From Streptomyces sp. NBC_00663 (GTDB lineage: Bacteria; Actinomycetota; Actinomycetes; Streptomycetales; Streptomycetaceae): 64,000 bases of DNA. The position numbers and the translations under genes were made by a program. The notes below the pieces were generated by a model. The model had not been told where the DNA came from. It saw only the letters and a list, made by a program, of their open reading frames with translations, and ran no database searches. Shown here in pieces: positions 9,381 to 17,918 of the stretch. The DNA lies in assembly GCF_036226885.1 (NCBI RefSeq), contig NZ_CP109027.1:6200001-6264000 (forward strand), read 5' to 3'. Numbering within the stretch: position 1 is the first letter of the stretch; every line of letters begins with the position of its first letter.

Positions 9381-9786
9381 CTGTGAGAAAACAGCGCCTG
9401 AATCGCTGTGTTGAGCAGAACGAGCAAAACTCGTCGTACTCCTACTTGTGTGTACTGCGGTGTGCGGTCTGCCGGGACAGCGCACGGTCGGGAGGGCCGC
9501 TCAAAGCTTCCCGACGTACGTGTCCCGGCAACGCATCTCTGAGGAAGTCCCCCAAGACATCCCCAGATGCCAGGTTGCGCCCCCCAAGACGCGGCCTGAC
9601 ATCGCCAATTTAGACCTTCGAACCCCTTCGATGGTTACGTTCACATCACTGTGATCTGCGTCTCTTGCATTTGTCCGTTTGATACGCAAGGGGACCGATA
9701 CGCCGATCGGGCCCAAGCGTAAGGATGATGCGCGAGCCTTGTGAAGAGCTTATGTGAGCCGCGCGCCGGACTCCAGAGGGTCCCCC
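9381..9786. other. Intergenic region after 6C RNA, with a possible short ORF
   Basis: About 400 bases lie between the 6C RNA and the copA stop. The part near 9600-9720 is noticeably richer in A and T than its surroundings and contains TTCACATCACTGTGAT, with TCACA and TGTGA in everted order. On the minus strand a 71-codon frame runs from 9716 to 9501 and includes GGATWHLGMSWG. No clear ribosome site supports it. The region may hold a small transcript or promoter. Confidence 0.3.
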
Positions 9787-12012
9787 CTAACGGAATGAGC
9801 GCAATCGCAGGCTGTTCGTCACGACGAAGACCGAGGAGAACGCCATGGCGGCGCCCGCGATCATCGGGTTCAACAGCCCCGCGGCGGCCAGCGGCAGCGC
9901 GGCCACGTTGTAGCCGAACGCCCACACCAGGTTCCCCTTGATCGTGGTCAGTGTCCGCCGCGACAGCCGGATCGCGTCAGCGGCCACCCGCAGATCCCCG
10001 CGCACCAGCGTCAGATCCCCCGCCTCGATCGCCGCGTCCGTCCCCGTCCCCATCGCCAGCCCCAGGTCGGCCGTGGCGAGCGCGGCGGCGTCGTTGACCC
10101 CGTCGCCGACCATGGCGACGACCCGCCCCTCGCCCTGAAGCCGCCGTACGGCCTCCACCTTGTCCTCGGGCAGCACCTCGGCCACGACCCGCGAGATCCC
10201 GACCTGCTCGGCCACCGCCTCGGCGACCGTCCGGTTGTCCCCGGTCAGCAGCACCGGCGTGAGCCCGAGCGCCCGCAGCTCCCGTACCGCCTCGGCGCTG
10301 GTCTCCTTCACCGCGTCCGCGACGGCCACGACGCCGCGTGCCGCCCTGTCCCAGCCGACCACGACGGCCGTACGCCCGCCCCTCTCGGCCTCGTCCTTCG
10401 CGCGGGCCAAGTCCTCCGGCAGCTCGTCGAAGAGGCGCCCCACGGCCACGTCATGGCCCTCCACGCGCCCGCGCACGCCCCGCCCGGGGACGTTCTCGAA
10501 CGCCTCGACCGCCGGCAGCGGCCCGACCCGCTCCTCCGCACCCGCGGCGACGGCCCGGGCGACGGGATGCTCGGAGGCGTGCTCCACGGCGCCCGCGAGC
10601 CGCAGCACCTGCTTCTCGTCGGCGCCCTGGACGGCGTAGACCTCGTGCAGAGACATCCGCCCGGTGGTCACCGTTCCCGTCTTGTCGAGTACGACGGTGT
10701 CGACGCGGCGGGTGGATTCGAGGACCTCGGGGCCCTTGATGAGGATGCCGAGCTGGGCGCCGCGGCCCGTGCCGACCATCAGGGCGGTCGGGGTGGCGAG
10801 GCCCAGCGCGCACGGGCAGGCGATGATCAGGACGGCGACGGCCGCGGTGAACGCGGCGGCCAGGTCGTCGGTCGCGCCGAGCCAGCCGCCGAAGGTGGCC
10901 ACGGCGATCGCGATGACGACGGGGACGAAGACGGCCGAGATCCGGTCGGCGAGCCGCTGCACCTCGGCCTTGCCGTTCTGCGCCTCCTCGACCAGCCTCG
11001 CCATCCGCGCGAGCTGGGTGTCGGCGCCCACGCGCGTGGCCTCGACGACCAGCCGCCCGCCCGCGTTCACGGTCGCGCCCGCCACCGCGTCCCCGACGGT
11101 GACGTCCACCGGCACCGACTCGCCCGTCAGCATCGACGCGTCCACGGCGGAGACGCCCTCGACGACCGTGCCGTCGGTGGCGAACTTCTCCCCGGGGCGG
11201 ACGACGAAACGGTCGCCGACCGTCAGGCGGGAGACCGGGACGCGGACCTCACGGCCGTCTCGCAGCACCGCCACGTCCTTGGCGCCCAGTTCCATCAGGG
11301 CCCGGAGAGCCGCCCCCGCCCGGCGCTTGGAGCGGGCCTCCAGATAGCGGCCGAGCAGGATGAACGCCGTGACGCCCGTGGCCACTTCGAGATAGATGGT
11401 GGAGGCGCTGTCCATGCGCGAGACGGTGAACGTGAACTCGTCCTTCATGCCCGCCCTGCCCGCGTCCCCGAAGAACAGGGCCCACAGCGACCAGCCGTAC
11501 GCGGCCAGCGTGCCCAGCGAGACAAGGGTGTCCATGGTGGCGGCGCCGTGCCGGAGGTTGGTCCAGGCGGCGCGGTGGAAGGACAGCCCGCCCCAGACGA
11601 CCACCGGGGAGGCGAGGGTGAGGGCCAGCCACTGCCAGTCGTCGAACTGGAGGGCCGGGATCATCGACAGGAGGACGACGGGGACGGCGAGGAGGGCGGA
11701 GACGACGAGCCGCTGACGCAGGGACGTCGACTCCGGGTCCTCTTCCTCTCCCGGGGCGGGCTCTTTTGCCGCAGGCGCGGGCTCCTCGGCCGTGTACCCC
11801 GTCTTCACCACCGTCGCGATCAGATCCGCGACCTCGACGCCCTCGGCGTAGGTGACCTTCGCCTTCTCCGTCGCGTAGTTGACGGTGGCGGTCACGCCGT
11901 CCATCCGGTTGAGCTTCTTCTCCACGCGGGCGGCGCAGGAGGCGCAGGTCATGCCGCCGATGACGAGTTCGACCTCGGCGGGCGGGCCTATCGGGGCGGT
12001 GGTGCCGGACAT
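9787..12012 (-). CDS. copA: Copper-exporting P-type ATPase
   Basis: A 741-residue P1B-type ATPase exporting Cu+ across the plasma membrane. It has one N-terminal metal-binding HMA domain (GMTCASC, residues 20-26), paired transmembrane helices, the A-domain LTGES motif, the membrane CPC metal site in ACPCALGLATPTALMVG (about residue 398), the phosphorylation motif DKTGTVT (about 442), and the C-terminal GDGVNDAAAL. Start ATG 12012 has GGAG eight bases upstream. It follows copZ by 24 bases and almost certainly shares its copper-responsive promoter. Confidence 0.96.
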   Translation of the reverse strand: MSGTTAPIGPPAEVELVIGGMTCASCAARVEKKLNRMDGVTATVNYATEKAKVTYAEGVEVADLIATVVKTGYTAEEPAPAAKEPAPGEEEDPESTSLRQRLVVSALLAVPVVLLSMIPALQFDDWQWLALTLASPVVVWGGLSFHRAAWTNLRHGAATMDTLVSLGTLAAYGWSLWALFFGDAGRAGMKDEFTFTVSRMDSASTIYLEVATGVTAFILLGRYLEARSKRRAGAALRALMELGAKDVAVLRDGREVRVPVSRLTVGDRFVVRPGEKFATDGTVVEGVSAVDASMLTGESVPVDVTVGDAVAGATVNAGGRLVVEATRVGADTQLARMARLVEEAQNGKAEVQRLADRISAVFVPVVIAIAVATFGGWLGATDDLAAAFTAAVAVLIIACPCALGLATPTALMVGTGRGAQLGILIKGPEVLESTRRVDTVVLDKTGTVTTGRMSLHEVYAVQGADEKQVLRLAGAVEHASEHPVARAVAAGAEERVGPLPAVEAFENVPGRGVRGRVEGHDVAVGRLFDELPEDLARAKDEAERGGRTAVVVGWDRAARGVVAVADAVKETSAEAVRELRALGLTPVLLTGDNRTVAEAVAEQVGISRVVAEVLPEDKVEAVRRLQGEGRVVAMVGDGVNDAAALATADLGLAMGTGTDAAIEAGDLTLVRGDLRVAADAIRLSRRTLTTIKGNLVWAFGYNVAALPLAAAGLLNPMIAGAAMAFSSVFVVTNSLRLRSFR

Positions 12013-12036
12013 GTTCCGTACTCCAGGAGGTGCTGG

Positions 12037-12270
12037 TTACGCCTTGCCGACGAGCTCGAAGCCGGCCTCGTCGACCGCCGCGCGCACGGCTTCCTCGTCG
12101 AGTGCGGCGGCGGAGACGACGGTGACCTCGCCGGTGGAGGCGACGGCCTTCACGGAGCTGACGCCGGGGAGCTCGGAGATCTCGCCGGAGACGGAGCCCT
12201 CGCAGTGGCCGCAGCTCATGCCGCTCACCTTGTAGACGGTGGTGACCTGGGTGTCGCTCTGGGCGGTCAT
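12037..12270 (-). CDS. copZ: Copper chaperone (HMA domain protein)
   Basis: A 77-residue heavy-metal-associated domain protein with the Cu-binding motif GMSCGHC near residues 17-23. It ferries Cu+ to the CopA ATPase encoded immediately downstream. I chose the ATG at 12270 (MTAQSDTQVTTV) rather than the upstream in-frame ATG at 12333. It has an AGGAG site eight bases before it, the fold begins soon after, and the upstream start would fall inside the predicted -10. Confidence 0.94.
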   Translation of the reverse strand: MTAQSDTQVTTVYKVSGMSCGHCEGSVSGEISELPGVSSVKAVASTGEVTVVSAAALDEEAVRAAVDEAGFELVGKA

Positions 12271-12332
12271 CTCGTTCTCCTCTTCGAGGCGTGTGGGTTC
12301 TGCGGGACCCGCGGTGGCGTCCACTTCTCTCA

Positions 12333-12353
12333 CACTATACCCCTAGGGGGTAT
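12333..12353 (-). promoter_or_regulatory. CsoR-type copper operator with overlapping -10 of copZ-copA
   Basis: ATACCCC TAG GGGGTAT (12337-12353) is a perfect palindrome matching the known CsoR operator form. Read on the minus strand, its end supplies TATAGT (12338-12333), a good -10 box. CsoR bound here would block polymerase until copper releases it. No csoR gene is in the window. Confidence 0.85.
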
Positions 12354-12390
12354 TTCTCCAAGAGGGGCCTCGACGGTCCGACCGCTCGTA

Positions 12391-12413
12391 CCGGTATAGA
12401 ACGGATTTACCGG
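12391..12413. promoter_or_regulatory. Inverted repeat upstream of the antiporter
   Basis: CCGGTA (12391-12396) and TACCGG (12408-12413) form a perfect 6-bp inverted repeat with 11 bases between, 23 bases before the antiporter start. It may be an operator in the region shared with copZ. The binding protein is unknown. Confidence 0.4.
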
Positions 12414-12435
12414 CACTTCATGGTAGATACCGATC

Positions 12436-13635
12436 ATGTCGCAGTCCGGGACGCTCGTTCTGATCATGTCCATCGCCGTACTGGCGCCTCTGCTGGCGTA
12501 CGGGGTCAGCCGCTGGCTGCCGGTGCCGCTCGTCATCTTCGAGATCCTGCTGGGCATCCTGGCCGGCCCGGACGTACTGGGCTGGGCGGGCGACGGGCAG
12601 GTCATCGACACCCTCTCCGACCTCGGCCTGGCGATGCTGATCTTTCTCGCCGGGTACGAGATCGAGTTCGACAGGGTCCGCGGCGACACCCTCAAGCGCG
12701 CGCTCTGGGCGTGGCTCACCGCGCTCGTGGTGGGCCTGGTGCTGGCCTCCGCCCTCACCGGGCTGTCGAAGGGCGTCTACATCGGTACGGCCCTCACCAG
12801 CACCGCCCTCGGCACGGTCCTGCCGGTGCTGCGGGACGCGGGGGACCTGCACTCGCGGTTCGGCTCGGTGCTGACGGCGTTCGGCGCGGTCGGCGAGTTC
12901 GGGCCGATCATCGCCATCGCGCTGCTGCTGAGCGGGCGTTCACCGGGCCGGTCGACGGCGGTCCTGGCGGCGTTCGCCCTGCTGACGGCCGCCGCCGTGT
13001 GGTGGGCGATGCGCCCGCGCCCGCCGTGGTTCCCCCGGGTGATCGCCAAGACCCTGCACAGCAGCGGCCAGTTCGCCGTACGGCTGGTCGTGCTGCTCCT
13101 CGCGGTGATGCTCGGCATCTCCCAGGCCCTCGGCCTCGACACCCTGCTCGGCGCGTTCGCCGCCGGGATGCTCACCCGGCTGCTGCTGCACGGGGCGGCG
13201 CCGGAGAGCGCGGGGCCCGTCCTGGAGAAGGTCGAGGCGATGGGGTTCGGCTTCCTGGTGCCGGTGTTCTACGTCGTCACCGGCATCGAGTTCGACCTCG
13301 ACGCCCTGCTCTCCGGCGGCCGTGCGCTGCTCCTTGTGCCGGTCTTCCTGCTGCTGTTCGTCCTGGTCCGCGGCCTGCCCGTGTACGCGCTGGCCCCGCC
13401 GGACCTCGTACGACGGGACCGGCGGGCCCTCACGCTCTTCGCGTCCACCGCGCTTCCCCTGGTCGTCGCCATCACCACGATCGGCGTCGACGACGGCGTC
13501 CTGAAGACGGAGGACGCGGCGGCGCTGGTCGGCGCCGCGATGCTGTCGGTGCTGGTGTTCCCGCTGACCGGGCTGCGGCTGCGCGGCGAGCGGAGGGTGG
13601 TCGAGGAGCCGCTCGGGGGTTCGGAGTCGTGGTGA
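12436..13635 (+). CDS. Cation/proton antiporter, CPA2 (KefB-like) membrane domain
   Basis: A 399-residue membrane protein with about 12 hydrophobic segments and the Na/H-exchanger fold. It contains PLVIFEILLGILAGP, DLGLAMLIFLAGYEIEFD near residues 65-80 and LLGAFAAGML in the second half. It ends after the membrane domain, without the TrkA-N domain of full KefB/C proteins. It probably exchanges Na+ or K+ for H+. It is divergent from copZ/copA with about 165 bases between them. No regulatory partner is visible. Confidence 0.9.
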   Translation: MSQSGTLVLIMSIAVLAPLLAYGVSRWLPVPLVIFEILLGILAGPDVLGWAGDGQVIDTLSDLGLAMLIFLAGYEIEFDRVRGDTLKRALWAWLTALVVGLVLASALTGLSKGVYIGTALTSTALGTVLPVLRDAGDLHSRFGSVLTAFGAVGEFGPIIAIALLLSGRSPGRSTAVLAAFALLTAAAVWWAMRPRPPWFPRVIAKTLHSSGQFAVRLVVLLLAVMLGISQALGLDTLLGAFAAGMLTRLLLHGAAPESAGPVLEKVEAMGFGFLVPVFYVVTGIEFDLDALLSGGRALLLVPVFLLLFVLVRGLPVYALAPPDLVRRDRRALTLFASTALPLVVAITTIGVDDGVLKTEDAAALVGAAMLSVLVFPLTGLRLRGERRVVEEPLGGSESW

Positions 13636-13644
13636 GGTCGGGCC

Positions 13645-13704
13645 GGGATGGAGGCGGCCGGGATGAAGGCGGTCAGGATGGAGGCGGCCAGGATGGAGGG
13701 GCCA
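13645..13704 (+). repeat. Four tandem 15-bp repeats, purine-rich
   Basis: Four imperfect copies of GGGATGGAGGCGGCC lie end to end at 13645, 13660, 13675 and 13690, between the antiporter stop and the alcohol dehydrogenase start. Each copy contains ATG and a GGAGG- or GAAGG-like ribosome-site core, so the leader before the true start at 13730 holds several weak start signals in one frame. Confidence 0.85.
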
Positions 13705-13729
13705 GACGGTCACGGCGATGGGAGCGCAC

Positions 13730-14773
13730 ATGCGGGCAGTGGTGTTCGAGCGGTACGGCGAGCCGGCCGAGGTGCGGGAGGTGCCCGACCCCGGACCGGC
13801 CCCGCACGGGGTCGTCGTCCGGGTGGCGGCCACCGGTCTGTGCCGCAGCGACTGGCACGGCTGGCAGGGCCACGACCCCGACATCACGCTCCCGCACGTG
13901 CCCGGCCATGAACTCGCCGGTGTCGTCGAGGCGGTCGGCGACCGGGTCACCGCCTGGCGCCCCGGCGACCGCGTCACCGTCCCCTTCGTGTGCGCCTGCG
14001 GAACGTGTGCCGCCTGCGCGGCCGGCGACCACCAGATCTGCGAGCGGCAGACCCAGCCCGGCTTCACCCACTGGGGCTCCTTCGCGCAGTACGTGGCCCT
14101 CGACCACGCCGACGTGAACCTGGTCGCCGTCCCCGAGGAACTGTCCTTCGCCACCGCTGCCGCACTGGGCTGCCGGTTCGCCACCGCGTTCCGTGCGGTC
14201 GTGCAGCAGGGCCGGGTCGCGGCGGGGGAGTGGGTCGCGGTGCACGGCTGCGGCGGGGTGGGCCTGTCGGCGGTGATGATCGCGGCGGCGGCCGGGGCGC
14301 GGGTGGTGGCGGTGGACGTGTCGCCCCAAGCCCTGGAGCTGGCACGGAAGTTCGGCGCGGTGGAGGGCGTCGACGCCTTCGCGGCCGGTGACACGGCCGC
14401 CGCGGTACGCGAACTCACCGGCGGCGGCGCCCACTTGTCGCTGGACGCCCTGGGCTCCCCGGTCACCTGCGCGGCCTCCGTCAACTCCCTGCGCCGCCGC
14501 GGCCGGCACCTCCAGGTCGGGCTGCTGCCCTCGGCGGACGGCACGACCCCCGTCCCGATGGCCCGAGTGATCGCCCTGGAACTGGAGATCCTGGGCAGCC
14601 ACGGCATGGCCGCGCACACCTACCCGGGGATGCTGGAGCTGGTGCGGGCCGGGGTGCTGCGGCCGGATCTGCTGGTGACGTCCACGATCGACCTGGACGC
14701 GACCCCGGCCGCGCTGGCGGCGATGGGGACGGCGGCGGGGGCGGGGGTCACGGTCATCGAGCCGTGGAGTTGA
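13730..14773 (+). CDS. Zinc-dependent alcohol dehydrogenase
   Basis: A 347-residue medium-chain NAD(P)+-dependent dehydrogenase. Catalytic zinc ligands lie in GLCRSDWHGW (Cys near 36) and GHELAG. Structural zinc Cys residues have the expected spacing in CACGTCAACAAGDHQIC (about residues 87-103). The Rossmann motif is GCGGVGLSAVMIA near 175. Start ATG 13730 (MRAVVF) has GGGAG six bases upstream. The 3' end overlaps the convergent GNAT gene by 20 bases. Substrate unknown. Confidence 0.92.
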   Translation: MRAVVFERYGEPAEVREVPDPGPAPHGVVVRVAATGLCRSDWHGWQGHDPDITLPHVPGHELAGVVEAVGDRVTAWRPGDRVTVPFVCACGTCAACAAGDHQICERQTQPGFTHWGSFAQYVALDHADVNLVAVPEELSFATAAALGCRFATAFRAVVQQGRVAAGEWVAVHGCGGVGLSAVMIAAAAGARVVAVDVSPQALELARKFGAVEGVDAFAAGDTAAAVRELTGGGAHLSLDALGSPVTCAASVNSLRRRGRHLQVGLLPSADGTTPVPMARVIALELEILGSHGMAAHTYPGMLELVRAGVLRPDLLVTSTIDLDATPAALAAMGTAAGAGVTVIEPWS

Positions 14774-15362
14774 AAGGCGGGCGGGCCGCGGAGTCGAGGG
14801 CGGCCGACTCCTGTTCGCGTGCGGCCCACTCCTGTTCCAGCACGGCCATGAGCACCCAGTCCACCCACCGCCCGTCCCGCAGGTCCGCCTCCCGCCGGAC
14901 GCCCTCCCGTACGAACCCGGCCTTCTCGTAGGCGCGCAGGGCCCGGGCGTTGTGGCCGTACACCTCCAACTGGACGCGATGCAGACCGAGTTCCTCGAAG
15001 CCGTAGCCGACGATCAGCCGGGTCGCCTCGGTGCCGAGGCCGCGGTCACGGCCCCGGGGTCCGAGGAGCGTGCGGAACGTACAGCCGCGCGCCTGCGCGT
15101 CCCACTCGTACAGCACCACCTCGCCCACGAGTTCGCTGGTCGCGCGGTCGGTGACGGCGAGGTCGAGGCGGTCGGGCTGGGCGGACCGGGAGCCGTACCA
15201 GGACCGCAGCCGCTCCAGGGTGAACTCGCTGTCGGGTCCACCGGTGAAGCGGAGGACCTCGGGGTCGCGGATGATCTCCGCCATGGTCTCGGCGTCCCCC
15301 TCCGTGAAGGGCCGCAGCACCGCTTTCTCGCCGGTCAGAACGGGTTTGACGGAGAAGCTCAT
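14754..15362 (-). CDS. GNAT acetyltransferase, RimJ-like
   Basis: A 202-residue GNAT protein of the RimJ/RimL-like subgroup. It has TGEKAVLRPFTEGDAETMA at the N-terminus, GPRGRDRGLGTEATRLIVGY for acetyl-CoA binding near residues 102-120, and LEVYGHNARALRAYEKAGF. The ATG at 15362 (MSFSVKP) has GAGGA eight bases upstream. It starts 10 bases after the histidine kinase stop and is likely cotranscribed with the two-component system. The last 20 bases overlap the convergent dehydrogenase. Confidence 0.9.
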   Translation of the reverse strand: MSFSVKPVLTGEKAVLRPFTEGDAETMAEIIRDPEVLRFTGGPDSEFTLERLRSWYGSRSAQPDRLDLAVTDRATSELVGEVVLYEWDAQARGCTFRTLLGPRGRDRGLGTEATRLIVGYGFEELGLHRVQLEVYGHNARALRAYEKAGFVREGVRREADLRDGRWVDWVLMAVLEQEWAAREQESAALDSAARPPFNSTAR

Positions 15363-15372
15363 CCGCGGATCC

Positions 15373-16566
15373 TCACCGGCCGGACCGCTGGTCGGCAACC
15401 GGGTTTCCGCTCGGACGGGCCCGCGCCGGGATGGCGGCGCGCACCAGATAGCCGGCTTCCGAGGTGGGCCGGGCGGTCAGTTCACCGCCGAGCGCGGCGA
15501 GGCGGGCCCGTAGGCCGTCGAGGCCGGCGCTGCCCGGCCGGGGCGGGGCGGGCGGCTGCGCCGAGGGGCCGTTGTGGACCTCGATGACCAGGTGGCTGTC
15601 CTGGTCCACGGAGGCGACGGTGACCTTGACCCGGGCGCCGGGCGCGTATCGGGCACAGTTCGTCAGCGCCTCCTGGACGACGCGGTACGCGGCCGACTGG
15701 GCCTCGGCCGGCCAACGGGCCGCCGCCGCGAGGTCGATCCGGCTCTCGCCGTCGTGCCCGGCGCGCTCGATGAGCTGCGGCAACTCCTGGATGCCGAGCG
15801 GGGCCGCCGGGCGGGCGTCGGCGCGAAGGGAGCCGGTGAGGGTGCGCATCTCGTCCAGCGCCTGGCGGCTGAGCGCGTGGATGGCGGCCGCGTCCCGGGC
15901 CGTGTTCGCCTCGTCGGTGCGGGCGCGCAGGGCGGCGGCGCGCAGGGCGATCAGGCTCGCCGCATGTCCCACGGAGTCGTGCAACTCGCGGGCCAGCACG
16001 GTCCGTTCCTGGGACACCGCGAGGCGCTGTGCCGTGCGGAGCTCCTCGGCGCGGCGCTGCCGCAGCGTGCGCAGGTCGGCCGCGAGCGCTCTGCGGGTCC
16101 GCTGCTGGGCGCCGAGCGCGGCCGGGGCCGCGGCCAGGGCGCAGGTGTACACGAGGAGGGACAGCCAGGCGCCGGGGTGGTCCGGCAACGCGTCGGAGGT
16201 GAGCAGGGTGTCGGCGAGGCCCACCGTGGAGGCAGCCGCCACACACCCGGCCACGATCTGCCACCGGCGCCGCAGCGCCACATGGAACAGGGAGATCATC
16301 GTGGCGAACACCATGCCGCTCAGCGCCATGCCCGGCAGGGTGAGGAACAGCACGAGGACCGGCCGGTGGCCGCGCAGCAGCAGGGCGAGCACCGCGCCCA
16401 CGGCGGCGGCCAGTTGATGCAGCTCCTCCAGATGCACACGCTCGGGTGTCGCCATGTACCGGACGAGATCGACACCTGCCAGCAGGAACACCCCGACGCC
16501 GAGGGCCTGTCGGGGCAGTTCCGGGCGGGGGAGGCGGTCGCCGGGGAGGGCGGGGGAGACGGTCAT
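15373..16566 (-). CDS. Sensor histidine kinase, NarL/DesK-type (HisKA_3)
   Basis: A 397-residue membrane sensor kinase. Four to five hydrophobic segments span residues 20-150. The dimerisation/phosphoacceptor helix carries ELHDSVGHAASLIALRA with His near 197. The HATPase domain includes VVQEALTNCARYAPGARV and GSAGLDGLRARLAALGGEL. It phosphorylates the response regulator encoded 25 bases upstream in the same operon. The signal is unknown. Confidence 0.94.
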   Translation of the reverse strand: MTVSPALPGDRLPRPELPRQALGVGVFLLAGVDLVRYMATPERVHLEELHQLAAAVGAVLALLLRGHRPVLVLFLTLPGMALSGMVFATMISLFHVALRRRWQIVAGCVAAASTVGLADTLLTSDALPDHPGAWLSLLVYTCALAAAPAALGAQQRTRRALAADLRTLRQRRAEELRTAQRLAVSQERTVLARELHDSVGHAASLIALRAAALRARTDEANTARDAAAIHALSRQALDEMRTLTGSLRADARPAAPLGIQELPQLIERAGHDGESRIDLAAAARWPAEAQSAAYRVVQEALTNCARYAPGARVKVTVASVDQDSHLVIEVHNGPSAQPPAPPRPGSAGLDGLRARLAALGGELTARPTSEAGYLVRAAIPARARPSGNPVADQRSGR

Positions 16567-16591
16567 GACGCCCTCCGGGACCGGCGGGGCG

Positions 16592-17266
16592 TCACATCAA
16601 CTCCCGCAGCAGGCCCGTGCGTTCGGCGATCAGGGCCGCTCTGACCCGGCTGTTCGTACCCAGTTTGGCGAAGCAGCTCGCCAGATGGCTCTTGACCGTC
16701 TCGGGGCTCACCAGCAGTCGGACGGCGATCTCCGGGTTGGACAGGCCGTCCGCCACCAGCTGGAGCACCTCATGCTCCCGCGCGGTGAGCGCCTCGGCGA
16801 TCTGCCGCGCCTCGGCGCCGTCATCGGCACGCGCGTCGGCCTGCTGGGCGAGGACGCGGTAGTCGGCGATGACCGACGGCGCCACCGTCTCGGCCACCAC
16901 CCCGATACCGGCACCGGCCTTGCGCACCGCGTCGCTCAGTTCCTCGGCGGTGGTGTCCTTGAGGAGGTATCCGCTCGCGCCGGACGCGAACGCGCGCCGC
17001 ACGTCCTCGTCCGTGGCGAAGCGCGTCATCATCAGGACGGCGGGCGGCTCGGGGAGCGCACGCAGGCCTCTCAGCACGGTGAAGCCGTCGGCCCCGGGCA
17101 TCCGCAGGTCCAGCAGGGTCACATCCGGCCGGTGCGACCGCGCCGCCTCGACGGCGTCAGGGCCGGAACACTCGGCCACGACACGGAGTTCGTCGTCCGT
17201 CTCGATCAGTGTCCGCAGTGCGACGCGTGTCAGGACCTCGTCGTCGACGATCATGACGCCTATCAC
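16592..17266 (-). CDS. Response regulator, NarL/FixJ family
   Basis: A 224-residue two-component regulator. The receiver domain (residues 1-120) has acidic D8/D9, phosphoacceptor D53 in LLDLRMPG and K105 in GYLLKDTT. The LuxR-type helix-turn-helix (about 155-215) contains LTAREHEVLQLVADGLSNPEI and VKSHLASCFAKLG. It is the first gene of an operon with the histidine kinase and GNAT. It is divergent from the small LuxR-type gene of the RiPP cluster, so it may also influence that cluster. Confidence 0.95.
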   Translation of the reverse strand: MIGVMIVDDEVLTRVALRTLIETDDELRVVAECSGPDAVEAARSHRPDVTLLDLRMPGADGFTVLRGLRALPEPPAVLMMTRFATDEDVRRAFASGASGYLLKDTTAEELSDAVRKAGAGIGVVAETVAPSVIADYRVLAQQADARADDGAEARQIAEALTAREHEVLQLVADGLSNPEIAVRLLVSPETVKSHLASCFAKLGTNSRVRAALIAERTGLLRELM

Positions 17267-17397
17267 GTTGTCTCCCCGTGGTGCCCGGCGCGGCGGTGCG
17301 GCCTCCCTGGTCAGCGGGTTTCGCGGCGCCGCGGCGGTCTGATTTCGGTTCCGGTCAGGACCAATCGCAGGCTCTCACCATACGGGAGGATCGCGTT

Positions 17398-17417
17398 CCT
17401 CCCCCGGATGGGGGAGG
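17398..17417. promoter_or_regulatory. Inverted repeat between two LuxR-type regulators
   Basis: CCTCCCCC (17398-17405) and GGGGGAGG (17410-17417) form a perfect 8-bp inverted repeat around GGAT. It lies about 130 bases upstream of the response-regulator start and 80 bases upstream of the small LuxR-type gene. It could be an operator for either protein, or a hairpin in the leader. Confidence 0.45.
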
Positions 17418-17496
17418 CGCGGCCCGGGTCGGCCTCCCCGGCCGGGGGATTGTGATCGGCCGCACCCCCGTCGACGATGAGCGGCGGAGAGTGTTC

Positions 17497-17865
17497 GTGT
17501 CTCACGAACTCACGGGGACCAACGGGGAATACAGAGTGCCGATACGAGAACAGCCGCAGGCCGGCCACATACAACTCGGAGACAGCAGACCCGATTTCAG
17601 CCTTCTGACCGGACGCGAGGCGGAAGTGCTGCTCCTTCTTTCGACGGGCTCGACGGGCGACACGAATCGCGCCCTCGCCCGTGATCTGGGAATTTCGGAG
17701 CGGACCGTGCGCGCCCATCTCACCAGTATCAGACGGAAACTGGGGCTCGGTTCGCGCGTGGAGATCGCTCTGGTCTCCCATCAGCACCGCGCATTCCTGC
17801 GTTCCGTACAGGGGTTGCCCGGGGCGGCTATGCCGCAAGAGACAATAGCGGGATCCCGCCGGTGA
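17497..17865 (+). CDS. Small LuxR-type HTH regulator of the linaridin-like cluster
   Basis: A 122-residue protein with a LuxR/NarL helix-turn-helix at about 36-98 (LLTGREAEVLLLLSTG, LARDLGISERTVRAHLTSIRRKLGL) and no receiver or other sensor domain. The GTG at 17497 is chosen because GGAGA lies six bases before it. A longer in-frame reading from 17278 would be Pro/Gly-rich leader. It sits 53 bases upstream of the precursor genes and is probably their pathway-specific activator, perhaps constitutively DNA-binding. Confidence 0.82.
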   Translation: MSHELTGTNGEYRVPIREQPQAGHIQLGDSRPDFSLLTGREAEVLLLLSTGSTGDTNRALARDLGISERTVRAHLTSIRRKLGLGSRVEIALVSHQHRAFLRSVQGLPGAAMPQETIAGSRR

Positions 17866-17918
17866 ATTGTTTGCTCTAGGGGCTCGGAAAATTCGGGAAA
17901 ACCCCAGAGGAGGAGCGT

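Noticed and set aside
12271..12333. Upstream ATG start for copZ
   Set aside because: It would place the start at the -10 box of the CsoR-regulated promoter, and the extension has no HMA sequence.
17278..17496. Longer start for the small LuxR-type regulator
   Set aside because: The extension reads Pro/Gly/Arg-rich, spans the inverted repeat, and lacks a ribosome site, while GTG 17497 has GGAGA at six bases.
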